Positions 54,622 to 64,000 of a DNA stretch of 64,000 bases are shown in pieces. The notes beneath the pieces were generated by a model. That model saw only the letters and a program-made list of their open reading frames with translations, ran no database searches and was not told the origin of the DNA. Positions within the stretch are counted from its first letter, which is position 1, and the number at the start of each line of letters is the position of its first letter. The translations under genes were made by a program, and so were the position numbers. Source of the stretch: Aegilops tauschii subsp. strangulata (lineage: Eukaryota; Streptophyta; Magnoliopsida; Poales; Poaceae). The stretch is from assembly GCF_002575655.3 (NCBI RefSeq), contig NC_053039.3, positions 225,017,622 to 225,081,621 on the forward strand. The letters are read 5' to 3'.

Positions 54622-55484
54622 GCCCAGGAGAGCGCCATGGGCCCACTCGCGAACTGCTGCGGGGGCACGCGCCACTTCTGTTTCGTTCTTCCTTTTCTTC
54701 CTGCATTAAGAGAGAGACAAGTATGGGGCCCCGCAGGGGCGCGCAATGAACCATGATTTCCAAGTAACTATGCTATGTTTATCGTTCCTGTGTCGTGTTG
54801 CAGCATTGACGTTTTATGTAGGCGCATAGAAATAACTTAGCTTGACACGCTCGAAGTAGTTTCCGCCTTGTGAGGCGCACATTTCCCAGTACATGGCGAG
54901 GCCTCCTTGGCTTGGGAGGCGTCTAGGAACTACAAAAATTTGTTAGGAAACTCTTATTCTTCCGAGCCCTTCTGAGGCCTGGTCGCAGGCGCAGCCGGCC
55001 ACGACCCAGCGCTTCGCATCGCGGTACCCGAGGGGCACGGATTGAGAGAGGTGCGCCAGCTTGCGAGCTCGAGTGAGGGTGCCTCTCGAAGAACAGGAAA
55101 AATGCTCACGAGGGCACCTGTCCAGCCCCCTCGCGAGGCATGCGAGGCAGAGTACGGGTCAAAACAAGGAACCGAGGGCAGAAACGGAGGCAAAAGGTGA
55201 TGGAACCAAGCCGGCAAGGAACACCAGAAAGCAAATTTTCATTAAAGAGGGGCAAGCCAACTACGGAAAGCAAATGAAAAGCCGCGTCCGGCACCTAGTC
55301 TAGTCTTCTCACCAGCGCGGAGCTAAGTGCTGCCACTAGGACGTGGGAGGGAGCCCCCGAGGCCCGAGGGCGGCACTCGTGAGACTCCGGGGCATGTATA
55401 GCCCCACTCATTATTACGTGAGAGTGTCACGAGCGGAGACCTTCACAGGCACTGGGCCTTGCTTCACAGGCGCCGGGACTTGCT
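54622..55484 (-). other. G-N spacer between B3-like ORF and integrase
   Basis: About 860 bp contain repeated words of the ctcgcgagg / cctcgtgagg kind, also present in the LTRs, and no recognisable coding sequence on either strand. Confidence 0.6.
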
Positions 55485-58400
55485 TCATGGGTAGAACTTC
55501 CGGAGGTGCTGGATGTTCCAGGCGTTCTGGATGGGGACCCCGTCCTGCGTCTCCAGGTGCACGGCGCCAGGCCTGGAGACGTGGGCGAACCTAAACGGGC
55601 CCTCCCACATGGGTGAAAGCTTATGCAGCCCTTCCCTGGAGAGCACCCGCCTTAGGACGAGGTCACCCACCTCGAGCGTCCTGGAGCGGACGCTGCGACC
55701 GTGATACCGTCGCAGCGCCTGATGGTATCTTGCCGCCCGAAGCGTGGCTTCGCTGCAGCGTTCCTCCCCTAGCACGAGGTCCATCCCCCGCATGGCGTCC
55801 TGCTGCGCCTCATCAAACGCCAGGACCCGCGCGGAGCGATTCTTTACCTCGTGAGGGAGAACCGCTTCTGCTCTGTAGACGAGGAAGAACGGGGTCTCGC
55901 CTGTTGGCTTGGTGGCGGTGGTGCGGATGGACCACAACACGGACTGGAGCTCATCGTGCCAGCCCCTGCCGCATGCCTCGAGCTTCTTCTTGAAGGTCCT
56001 GGTCTTGAGGCCCCTCAGGACCTCCGCGTTGGCGCGTTCGGCCTGACCATTGCTCCTGGGGTGTGCCACCGAAGCAGAGCAGATCTGCATTCCAAGGTTA
56101 GCACAATATGTCTTGAAGAGATTGCTAGTGAACTGCGAGCCGTTGTCGGTAATGATGTGATTAGGGACCCCGAACCGGCTCACGAGACCCTTGATGAACT
56201 TGACCGTAGATCCGGCCGAGATGGTGCGGACAGCTTCTACTTCCGCCCATTTGGTGAACTTGCCGATGGCGACGTAGAGGTAGCGGTAGCCCCCAGGCGC
56301 TCGAGGGAACGGGCCTAAGATATCAAGCCCCCAGACTGCAAATGTCCACGAGAGCGGGATGGTCTGGAGGCCCCGAGCTGGCTGATGGATCTGCTTGGCG
56401 TGGAATTGACAGGCCTCGCAGGACTTCACCAGCTCAGTCGCGTCGTTGAGCGTCGTAGGCTAGTAGAACCCGCTGCGGAACGCCTTGCTGACGAGGGTTC
56501 GTGACGACGAGTGGTGCCCGCAGTCTCCGCCGTGTATGTCAGCTAGCAACTCGTTCCCCTGTTCCCTGGGGATACAACGCAAGGAAACGTCATTCAGCCG
56601 CTTCCTGTATAACTCACCGTCCTGGATGCAGTACGCCCTGGCCTGTCGGGCCATGCGCTCCGTGTCCTCCTCTTTCTCCGGCAGCGTCCCTTGCGTCAGG
56701 TATTCCTTGAACTCCTTGGTCCAGCACCCCTCCTGAGGCTCGACCGCCAAGAGTAGGCACGCTCCCGAGGTCGGGCTGCAGGCCGGGGCTCCTGAGGCAG
56801 GTGGTTGGGGGAGCTACTCCTTAGGTGGCGCCGACCTCGAAAGCGGAGGTGCTGCCGATGGCTTGAGGAGCCGCTCCTCAAAGAAGCCAGGCTCTTGGGG
56901 TAGTCGCTTGGATGCTCTTTTGGCGATTTCGTCGGCCTCCTTGTTGGTGCCACGAGGCACGTGCTGCAATTCTAGACCCAGGAACTGCTTTTCCATTTTG
57001 CGTACCTCCGCGAGGTATGCCTCCATGTGCTTGTCCCTTGGCTTGTATACCTTGTTGGAGAAGTTGACGAGGAGCTGCGAGTCACCCCTGATGGTGAGGC
57101 GCTTCACCCCTAGGGCCACCGCAGCCTTAAGGCCAGCTATGAGGCCTTCGTACTCCGCGATGTTGTTGGAGACCTCCTTGCCCTACTGGAAGCAAAGCTG
57201 CATGGCGTAGTAGAGCTTGTCCTGAGTGGGCTAGATGAGCACCACTCTAGCCCCCCCGCCCTAGCGTGCAAACGCGCCATCGAAATACATAACCTAGTTA
57301 TCGGGCGCTTCACTTCCCGGTGAGAGGGATTGGTCTTCGCCTGCTACAAGCCCCGGGGCATCCGTCCATTCTGCCACGAAATCGGCGAGCGCGGCTCCCT
57401 TGATGACCCTGGTTGTGCTGAACTCCAGCTGGAATGCCTGCAGCTCGATGTTCCATTCGGCGACCCTTCCAGCAGCGTTGGGGCTCCTGAGTACCCTCTC
57501 CAGCGGGTAGGCCCAGATGACCTTGATTGGGTGACCTTGAAACTAGTGTCGTAGCTTACGCGAGGCCACCAAGAGTGCGAGCAAGAGCTTCTAAGGCATG
57601 GGGTACCGTGCCCTTGCATCCCGCAGTACTGTGCTGACGAAATACACTGGGTGCTCGACGTGAGCGGGCGCGCCGACGGGGCCTACGTCTGTCGGAGGTT
57701 GAGGCGCCTCTGGAAGCGATGGAACCCCCGGAGCTCGGTCGCTCATTGGGGCGTCTGCTGGCCCAAGGATGTCGTCTTGCTCGGCCTAGTCATCCGTTGG
57801 CGTTGCTGCAGCCCTTGCGGTGCCCTCCGGGTCTTGTATCGCCCCGGCTGGGGGCGTGGCTCGGCGCAATGTATCCTTGGCCTGACACTCTTCCCGAACC
57901 GCCACCAGAGCTGCGCTGGCAGAGTAAGGAGTGGCGGCAAGGTAGAGCACCAGGGGCTCGAGAGGGCGGGGCGCCACCATCACCGGAGGGCTGGTCAGGT
58001 ATCTCTTGAGGTCTTGAAATGCTTGGTCAGCCTCCGGGGTCCACTCAAAGGGGCCCTTCTTCTTCATCAGCTTGAAGTATGGCAGGGCACGCTCTCCCGG
58101 CTTGGAGATGAAGCGCCCTAGCGAAGTCACGCAGCCGGCAAGCTTCTGCATCTCCTTGAGGGTTTGCGGTGGGCTCATGTCTTCGATCGCCTTGACCTTC
58201 TCCGGGTTGGCCTCGATCCCCCTATGGGACACGAGGAAGCCCAGCAGCTTGCCGAAAGGGACACCAAACACGCACTTCTCTGGGTTGAGCCGCAAGTCTA
58301 CCTGGCGCAGGCTCGCGAAAGTCTCCTCTAGGTCCTGAATCAAAGTTCTCGCCTCCCGAGACTTTACCACAATGTCATCGACGTAGACTTCAGCATTCCT

Positions 58401-59804
58401 CCCAAGCTGCCGACCTAGGGCGATGTGCATCAGTCGTTGGAAGGTCGCGCCTGCGTTGCGCAGCCCGAACGGCATGCAAGTGTAGCAGTACACCCCGCAC
58501 GGGGTCAGGAAGGCCGTCTTCTCCACATCCTCTACCGCCATTTTGATCTGATGATAACCTGAGAAGGCATCCAGGAAGTATAGCAGGTTGCACTCGGTGG
58601 TGGAGTCAACGATCTGGTCGATGCGTGGAAGTTGGAACGGATCTTGGGGACAAGCCTTGTTGAGGTTGGTGAAGTCGACACACATGCGCTCCTTCCCACC
58701 TTTCTTTGGCACAACGACGGGGTTCGCCAGCCACTCGGGGTACCGAAACTCGCGAATGACACCTGCTGCCTCCAGCTTGCGGGTTTCCTAGACGATGAAG
58801 GACTGCTTCTCCGTGGACTATCGCCGCGCTTTCTGTTTCACAGGGCGCACATTGGGGCACACCCTCAAGTGATGCTCGATCACCCCTCTTGGGACCCCTA
58901 CCAGCTGTTTGGGTTCCCACGCGAATACTCCCTTGTTTGCGCGCAAGAACTTCACCAATGCCTCCTCTTGATCCGGGTCGAGGTTGGCACCTATGGTGAA
59001 GGTGGCACCAGAAGACCCATCTTCCTCGACCGGCACCTTCTTGGCTTCTGCCCAATCTTGAGTGAACAACTACTTCTTCTTAGCTGGTGCGGCCTCCTTA
59101 ACTCCCGAGGCGACCTCGTCGGCCAGTCGTGCGGCCACGGCGGTTTTGAGGGCGAGCCTGAGCGCCACCAGAGCTTCCTTGGTATCTCGAACTATGGTGA
59201 GGACGTCCTTGCTCCCGGGCATCTTCATGAGGTTGTAGGCCGGATGGGTTGCCGCCATAAACTGAGCCAGGGCCGGGTACCCGAGGATGGCGTTGTACGG
59301 GAGGCCCATACGGGCGATGTCGAAGTCGATCAGCTCAGTGTGATAGTTGTCGCGGGTGCCGAAGGTCACGGGAAGGCGGATCTGCCCCAGGGGGCTGGTG
59401 GAGCCGCCGCCGACCCCAGAGAAGGGCTTGCTGGGGCGGAGCCGCTCGAGAGGTACGTGAAGGAGGCTAAAAGCCTCCACAGAGAGCACGTTGAGGCCGC
59501 CGCCGCCGTCGATGAGGGTCTTGGTGACAGCTACGCTGCAGATGGGGGGCGTGCAGAGCATTGGGAGCACGCCCGAGCCTACGGTGGTGACAGGGTGATC
59601 CTCCGAGCGAAGGTCAGGTTGGCCTTGGGTGCCGCCCAACCCGGGGGAGCTCCCTTCCGCGCGGAAGCGGCGCCAGTCTGGCGAAAGAACGGCTTGGTGT
59701 GACGGCCCGAGGGCGGCGCTTGCGAGCTGCCGAGGAGGGCCACGACAACGAGGGGCGCCGGTGCCGCGAAGCGCGCAACAAAGAGGCCGCACAGCTCCTC
59801 CCAA
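55485..59804 (-). pseudogene. pol: G-N protease-RT-RNase H-integrase frame with twelve TAG stops
   Basis: One uninterrupted reading frame on the minus strand, apart from TAG codons at 59070, 58818, 58788, 57786, 57591, 57543, 57294, 57261, 57231, 57183, 56814 and 56460 (lowest coordinate of each). Order: protease with LIDGGGGLNVLS; RT with VDFTNLNKACPQDPF, FLDAFSGYHQIKM and intact YVDD (EVYVDDIVVKS); RNase H with VMYFDGAFAR, IAEYEGLIAGLKAA and RGDSQLLV; integrase zinc domain HGGDCGHHSS...SCEACQ; catalytic core with LDILGPF, TDNGSQF and QAERANAEVL (DDE); C-terminal GPFRFAHVSRPGAVHLE. It ends with TGA at 55485-55487. I saw no frameshift and no internal TAA or TGA. Confidence 0.87.
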
Positions 59805-60094
59805 GATGCCACCGTGGATCCTGGGAGGTTGAGCAGCCAGGCACGTGGTGCACCAGTGAGGGCCATGGGAAGCCAGTCGGCCATAACCTTGTCGTCACCC
59901 CCAGCCTGCAGGACGGCCTCTTCATACGCCAGCAGGAAGGCCGACGGGTCTGCCGCACCGTCGTAACGCGGAGGCATCTCCGGCTTGAACTTGGGGGGCC
60001 ACTGCTCCCTCCATAAGGCGGGGGCCAAGGCCCTGAGCCCCCTAGCCCTGCCATGGGCATCCGTCTCCGCAGCCGGAAGAGCAACGCCGGCCAT
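59579..60094 (-). pseudogene. gag: G-N gag, shortened
   Basis: The minus-strand frame of 171 codons contains the capsid-type segment PPKFKPEMPPRYDGAADP, FLLAYEEAVLQAGGDDKVM, WLPMALTGAPRAWLLNLP and WEELCGLFVARFAAP. It then passes directly to a Pro/Arg-rich stretch and the protease lead-in, reached only after a one-base shift near 59610. No CCHC knuckle is visible and the distance between capsid and protease is short, so an internal deletion is likely. The proposed start is the first Met of the open frame; the true N-terminus may lie further upstream toward the PBS. Confidence 0.72.
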
Positions 60095-60151
60095 GGGGGC
60101 CAGGCGAGCTGGTGGTGGAGCGTGGATCGGCGGAAGGAAGGCTTCGGCGCA

Positions 60152-60169
60152 CCCCTACCTGGCGCGCCA
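60152..60169 (-). other. Primer-binding site of G-N
   Basis: Two bases inside the 5' LTR the minus strand reads TGGCGCGCCAGGTAGGGG. The position and the TGG start fit a PBS; the tRNA was not identified. Confidence 0.65.
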
Positions 60170-60171
60170 AA

Positions 60172-61071
60172 TGTCGGATTTCGGGTTCCGGCAAAACCCT
60201 TGAGGTTTGAACACTGGGGTGCGCACGAAGATCTCTCCTCCCCCAAGCACTCTCCCTCACCGCAATCTCAAGGCTCAGCGCGTCGAACTCGCAGAACAAA
60301 GGGGCACAAGGTTTATACTGGTTAGGGCCACCGATGTGGTGTAATACCCTACTCCAGTGTGGTGTGGTGGATTGCCTCTTGGGCTGAGGATGAACAGTTA
60401 CAAGGGAAGAACAGCCTCCTGAGGAGAGGTGCTCTTGTGCTTGGCGAGCTTGTGTGGATGAGGATGATCTGAATGGCTTTGGATCCATCGCCTCCTACTA
60501 TGGTGGCTAGCCCTATTTATAGAGGCCCTGGTCCTCTTCCCAAATGCTGGCGGGAAGGGATGCCACAACGGCCAAATTTGAAGGGAGACAACTAGTACAA
60601 GTTATCCTGACTAAAGGTGATCTTCGCCTGCCAAAGGCTCTGGTGGTGACGCCGTCCTGGGCTCCACGGTGACATCCGTCCTGCTGGTCTTGGTCTTGTT
60701 GCAGTAGTATGGAAACCTTTGCCTGATGCCTCGGGATTCCTCACCCGCACTTGCCTCTTTAGCACCAAAGAGGAAATGAGGACACTGCGCGCGCTGGCGC
60801 CCTCCTGGCGCCCGCCTGGCCCCAGTCGTCATGGCTTGCGTCACAGGAACCTCGCGAGGTGCCCCTTGCCTTGATCTCTCCGCCTCTCGCGAGCCAGCCT
60901 GGTGAGGCCGCCCCCGAGGAGGTCTTGCGCCGTCCGCCTCGCGAGGCTCGGCCCCGCGTGAAAGTCTCGAGTGTTTGCTGGTGAAGATGGGCCGTACAGG
61001 GCCGCTGGTGGAGCCACGCCATGGGCCGCACGGAGGCAAGTCTGGGGACCCCCGTTCCTAGGACGCCGACA
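60172..61071 (-). repeat. 5' LTR of G-N
   Basis: TGTCGGATTTCGGGTTCCGG...TAGGACGCCGACA, 900 bp. A minus-strand TATA-like CTATAAATAG lies at 60513-60522. It differs from the 3' LTR by scattered substitutions and small indels. Confidence 0.92.
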
Positions 61072-61076
61072 TTTTT

Positions 61077-62500
61077 GTTATGTCTTAAGGCTGATGTTTC
61101 CTTGTACTAACAATGCAGCTGAATATGAGGCATTACTCCATGGTCTTTGGATGGCCAAAGAGATGAACCTGAGCCAGGTCAGGTGTTTCGGCGATTCAGA
61201 TTTGGTGGCTCAACAAGTTTCAGGAACTTGGGATTCCAAGGATCCGCTCATGGCGGCTTATCGCCTGGCGGTTGATGCTATTGCTGGTCATTTCAAGGGT
61301 TATCAAGTGGAACATGTTGATCGCAGGAAAAATGAGGCGGCTGACGCTTTAAGCCGGCTGGGGTCCCAGCGTAAGCCGGTACCACCTAGTGTTTTCCTTG
61401 ATATTTTGAATAACCCTTCAGTTAAATTGCCTACGGAGGAGGATCTTGCTATCCCTGACCCGGAGGCAAAGTTGGTGGCGGCTCTTCATGCTATTCCTCA
61501 TTGGATAGTTCCATATTTGGCTTATATGACCCGGGGTGAGTTACCTGAAGATGAAATTTTGGCCAGGCAAATAACCATGCGGTCTAAGTCGATGACTATT
61601 ATCAATGGCAAGTTGCACCGATGTAGTGTCACAGGGGTGTTTCAGCGTTGTATTTCTCCTGAGGAGGGCCGTGAGATTCTACGGGAGATTCATGAAGGAG
61701 ATTGTGGACATCATGCCGGCTCTAAGTCTCTCATGGCTAAGGCTTTTCGTCATGGGTTTTATTGGTTGACGGCTCATGCTGATGCAGAGGATCTGGTTAG
61801 CAAGTGTGACGGCTGTCAGAAATTTTCCAGACGAGCTCACGTGCCGGCTCAAGAACTGAGGATGATTCCAATTAGTTGGTCGTTTGCAGTTTGGGGGATC
61901 GATATGGTTGGACCTTTTAAAAGATCCAAGGACAAAAAGACTCACCTCTTGGTGGCAGTTGACAAGTTTACGAAGTGGGTTGAGGCAAAGCCGGTCAGTA
62001 AGTGTGACGCGGCAACAACGGTTCAATTCATCAAAAAGGTGATTTTTCGTTTTGGCTACCCTCAAAGCATCATAACTGATAATGGTACTAATATGTCTAA
62101 AGGTGCTATGAATGAATTTTGTCAACGAGAACATATTCGTCTTGAAGTTTCATCTATGGCTCACCCCCAGTCCAATGGTCAAGCTGAAAGAGCCAATCAA
62201 GAAATCTTGAGAGGCATAAAGCCTCGGCTTATGGTCCCTTTGCAGAGGACGCCGGGTTGTTGGGTTGAGGAGTTACCCTCAGTGCTTTGGATTATCAATA
62301 CTACCCCCAACAGATCCACGGGTTATACGCCTTTCTTCATGGTTTACGGAGCAGAGGCGGTTCTTCCCAGTGACATCTGTCACGACTCGCCCCGTGTGGC
62401 AACTTATGTTGAAGCTGATAATGAAAAAGCACGTCAAGATGATCTTGACCTTCTGGATGAGGATCATGATCTTGCGGCGGCTTGTTCGGCGATTTACTAG
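61077..62500 (+). pseudogene. pol: Fatima-like RNase H end and integrase
   Basis: After G-N the frame resumes with CYVLRLMFPCTNNAAEYEA and the RNase H residues FGDSDLVAQQ and DALSRLG. The integrase follows: zinc domain HEGDCGHHAGS...KCDGCQKF (HHCC), then the catalytic core with GIDMVGPF (Asp), TDNGTNMSK (Asp) and QAERANQEIL (Glu). The frame is open throughout and stops at TAG 62498-62500, where coding clearly goes on. The reading frame happens to continue upstream into the G-N LTR, but that part (60971-61076) is not gene sequence. Confidence 0.88.
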
Positions 62501-62761
62501 CAAGATTTGCGTCATTATCATAGCCATCGGGTTAAAACCTGGACCTTTCAAGAAGGTGACTTGGTGCTCCGGCTCATCCAGGATCAAACAGATATGCACA
62601 AATTATCCCCACCTTGGGAAGGGCCCTTTGTGGTCAGCAAATATCTGAACAACGGGTCGTACTACCTCATTGATGTTCGAGACCACAAGGACTCACGCAC
62701 GTCGGAGGAGGAGACCCGCCGACCGTGGAACATTACTCATCTTCGGCCTTATTACACTTGA
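62501..62761 (+). pseudogene. pol: Fatima-like integrase C-terminal domain
   Basis: In the same frame after the TAG: RHYHSHRVKTWTFQEGDLVL, KLSPPWEGPFVVSKYLNNG and WNITHLRPYYT, the usual C-terminal chromatin/DNA-binding tail of Gypsy integrases. It ends at TGA 62759-62761, the natural end of pol. Confidence 0.82.
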
Positions 62762-64000
62762 GCCACCGGCTCTTGTGCTGTACATATTTTTCCAATGTAT
62801 ATATTATGATCAGTATAATAAAGCCAACGTCCCTGATAATTCAGGGCCTATGTGGTTTCATTTCTGAGTATCTAAGTCTTTATTGTCAATTCATAAGATC
62901 AGTCGGGGGCTTCCTGCTCATTGAGCATAGTTGTGACTACCCTCTTGATCCGGCTTGCATGCCTTGTTACAAATTATATGGGGGCTTCCTGTTCACTGAC
63001 TGAGCATAGCTGTTACTACCCTTTGATCCGGCTTATACGCCTTATTGCAAACGAGTTGGGGGCTTCCTGCCCAAGTTAAAAGGTTACCAAAGAGAACTTG
63101 CTACAATGTGCAGTTCAAACATAGGTAACCTGCCTTGATGGCTTATTATAGGTCACTTGGGGGCTTCTTGTTCAATGAACATAGCTATATTTACCCTTTT
63201 GATCTGCTTGGATGCCAGGTGTATTCACAAAAATTCCGGTTTATCCTGCCTTGTATGTCTGCCACTCCGCCCAGGTAATCATGGAATGACCCGCCGTACT
63301 CTTGACAATCAATCTTATAAAGATCCCGAACTTGTCAAAGTTAAAACGGCGGTTGTTCATGTGAGGCCCGGCTTACAGGTTTGAATAAAGGATTAGCTCA
63401 GTGGTTGTGCGGCCCATGAACAACACTTGATATTGAGGCTTGGCGGCCTATGAAAGCCTCGCTTTGTCTAATCTGTTATTTTCTCTAAACATTGTTTGCG
63501 TTCATGTCTTTGTACCATATTGACATATGGTTTAAAATGATTCAGTCCATGTAGCCTTACTCCTTATGGCTCATATTTGAGCATATCTGGGGTTTTGATA
63601 ACCCGTTCTGGCTTTGGACGTTAAGTCGCCAGTATGTTTGGATTGTACACTTGGAGGCATGCACTCTAAGTCTTTGGGCTGTCATCCTCACCGGATATGG
63701 CGATGTAAGCCGGCAGTATGAACCAATTTCACAGGTATGATTTACTTGTTATATGAATATGCGAGGTTTTGATAACCCACCCTAGTTATAGACTTTAATG
63801 TCGCAAGATAACGTTTTATGGGACATCATGACCCGCCCTGGCGTGAACCGCCAGGGCACATGCTATTTAATTGTGTATAGGGAATATAATAACATGACAT
63901 ACATGCTTGATAATGTTATGAGCATAAACAGCAGATCTTCCAACATCAGCTCGACGGTTTAAAGTGTTATGCAGATAAACATGCACGATGGCATGGCAAA
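62762..64000 (+). other. Fatima-like 3' non-coding interior
   Basis: No coding sequence is recognisable between pol and the window end. The region carries four imperfect repeats around gggggcttcctg (62905-63250) and a second repeated word, ggttttgataaccc, at about 63592 and 63765. The 3' LTR must lie beyond 64000. Confidence 0.65.
62905..63250 (+). repeat. Four imperfect repeats with purine-led start GGGGGCTTCCTG
   Basis: Units start at 62905, 62980, 63058 and 63159 (spacing 75-101 bp). Each has ggggcttc(c/t)tg, then in most units (g)agcatagctg...taccctnttgatccggctt. Confidence 0.72.

Larger units (their letters stand above)
52590..61071 (-). mobile_element. Gypsy retrotransposon G-N with antisense B3-like ORF
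   Basis: A minus-strand element of 8.5 kb has LTRs at 52590-53486 and 60172-61071, a PBS, a shortened gag, one long protease-pol frame with many TAG stops, and about 2 kb between integrase and the 3' LTR that carries a plus-strand B3-like ORF. The flanks are gtttt (52585-52589) and ttttt (61072-61076), a TSD with one mismatch. I do not recall the family name with confidence. It is inserted in the RNase H of the Fatima-like element. Confidence 0.88.
36373..64000 (+). mobile_element. Fatima-like Gypsy retrotransposon, 5' LTR to beyond right edge
   Basis: A plus-strand element has a 544 bp 5' LTR, PBS, gag, protease, RT, RNase H and integrase in Gypsy order, all damaged by stops or frameshifts. 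Four insertions interrupt it: a LINE holding a second LINE (38825-48093), a solo S-B-type LTR (49801-51373) and the Gypsy element G-N (52590-61071). No 3' LTR appears before 64000. The name Fatima rests on gag and LTR sequences as I recall them. Confidence 0.8.

Noticed and set aside
55851..56318. Plus-strand ORFs across 55500-59700, including a 356-codon one at 58632-59702
   Set aside because: They are antisense shadows of the G-N pol frame, whose catalytic motifs are all on the minus strand.
60971..62500. A 509-codon frame starting at 60971
   Set aside because: The first 35 or so codons lie in the G-N LTR and only by chance join the Fatima-like frame across the insertion border. The gene part starts at 61077.
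1..64000. CRISPR arrays, operons, tRNA or rRNA genes
   Set aside because: No regular spacer/repeat pattern, cloverleaf or rRNA sequence was seen; the repeats are LTRs, microsatellite and family-specific short arrays.

Overview
The window looks like intergenic DNA of a large grass genome, most probably Triticeae (wheat, Aegilops, barley or rye). I see no intact host gene, rRNA, tRNA, CRISPR array or bacterial-type operon. Nearly every base belongs to nested transposable elements: Copia (BARE/WIS/Angela type), several Gypsy groups, a LARD-like element with 4.2 kb LTRs, and two L1-type LINEs. Family names come from remembered LTR ends and proteins, not from a database search. Boundaries come from TG...CA ends, primer-binding sites (PBS) and target-site duplications (TSD) read directly.

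Left block (1-27749): a minus-strand Gypsy element of Sabrina/WHAM-like type (called S-A) is the host. Its 5' LTR is at 26241-27749. A minus-strand Copia element cut it (1-4621, running off the left edge). A LARD-like element also cut it, with LTR copies at 6809-11030 and 21066-25230. The LARD interior (11031-14645, 20364-20489) carries a second Sabrina-like element, S-C (14646-20363, TSD ATGAG), with an intact 447-residue ORF. The S-A/LARD junction occurs twice, so a segmental duplication of about 4.7 kb is inferred; the second copy is a solo LTR flanked by AGCAA.

Middle block (27750-36372): remnants of an older element (E1) with a minus-strand, intron-containing ORF, split by a complete Sabrina-like element of a second LTR type, S-B (28549-35639, TSD ACTTC).

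Right block (36373-64000): a plus-strand Fatima-like Gypsy element, running off the right edge, forms the scaffold. Its gag is split by a LINE (38825-48093, TSD ATTTTGGAGA) that itself holds a second LINE (about 39519-44040). Its reverse transcriptase is split by a solo S-B-type LTR (49801-51373, TSD CTTAA). Its RNase H is split by a minus-strand Gypsy element, called G-N (52590-61071).

The most interesting content is inside G-N. On the strand opposite to its pol gene lies a degraded ORF (53821-54621) with an AT-hook and a B3-like DNA-binding domain, apparently a captured host gene. The protease-pol frame of G-N stays open over 4.3 kb except for twelve in-frame stops, all TAG. Other notable signals are a doubled PBS and a fossil PBS inside the S-B LTR, repeated polypurine-tract-like 14-mers and a conserved hairpin in the Sabrina-like elements, and a conserved acidic ORF shared by two otherwise non-autonomous families.
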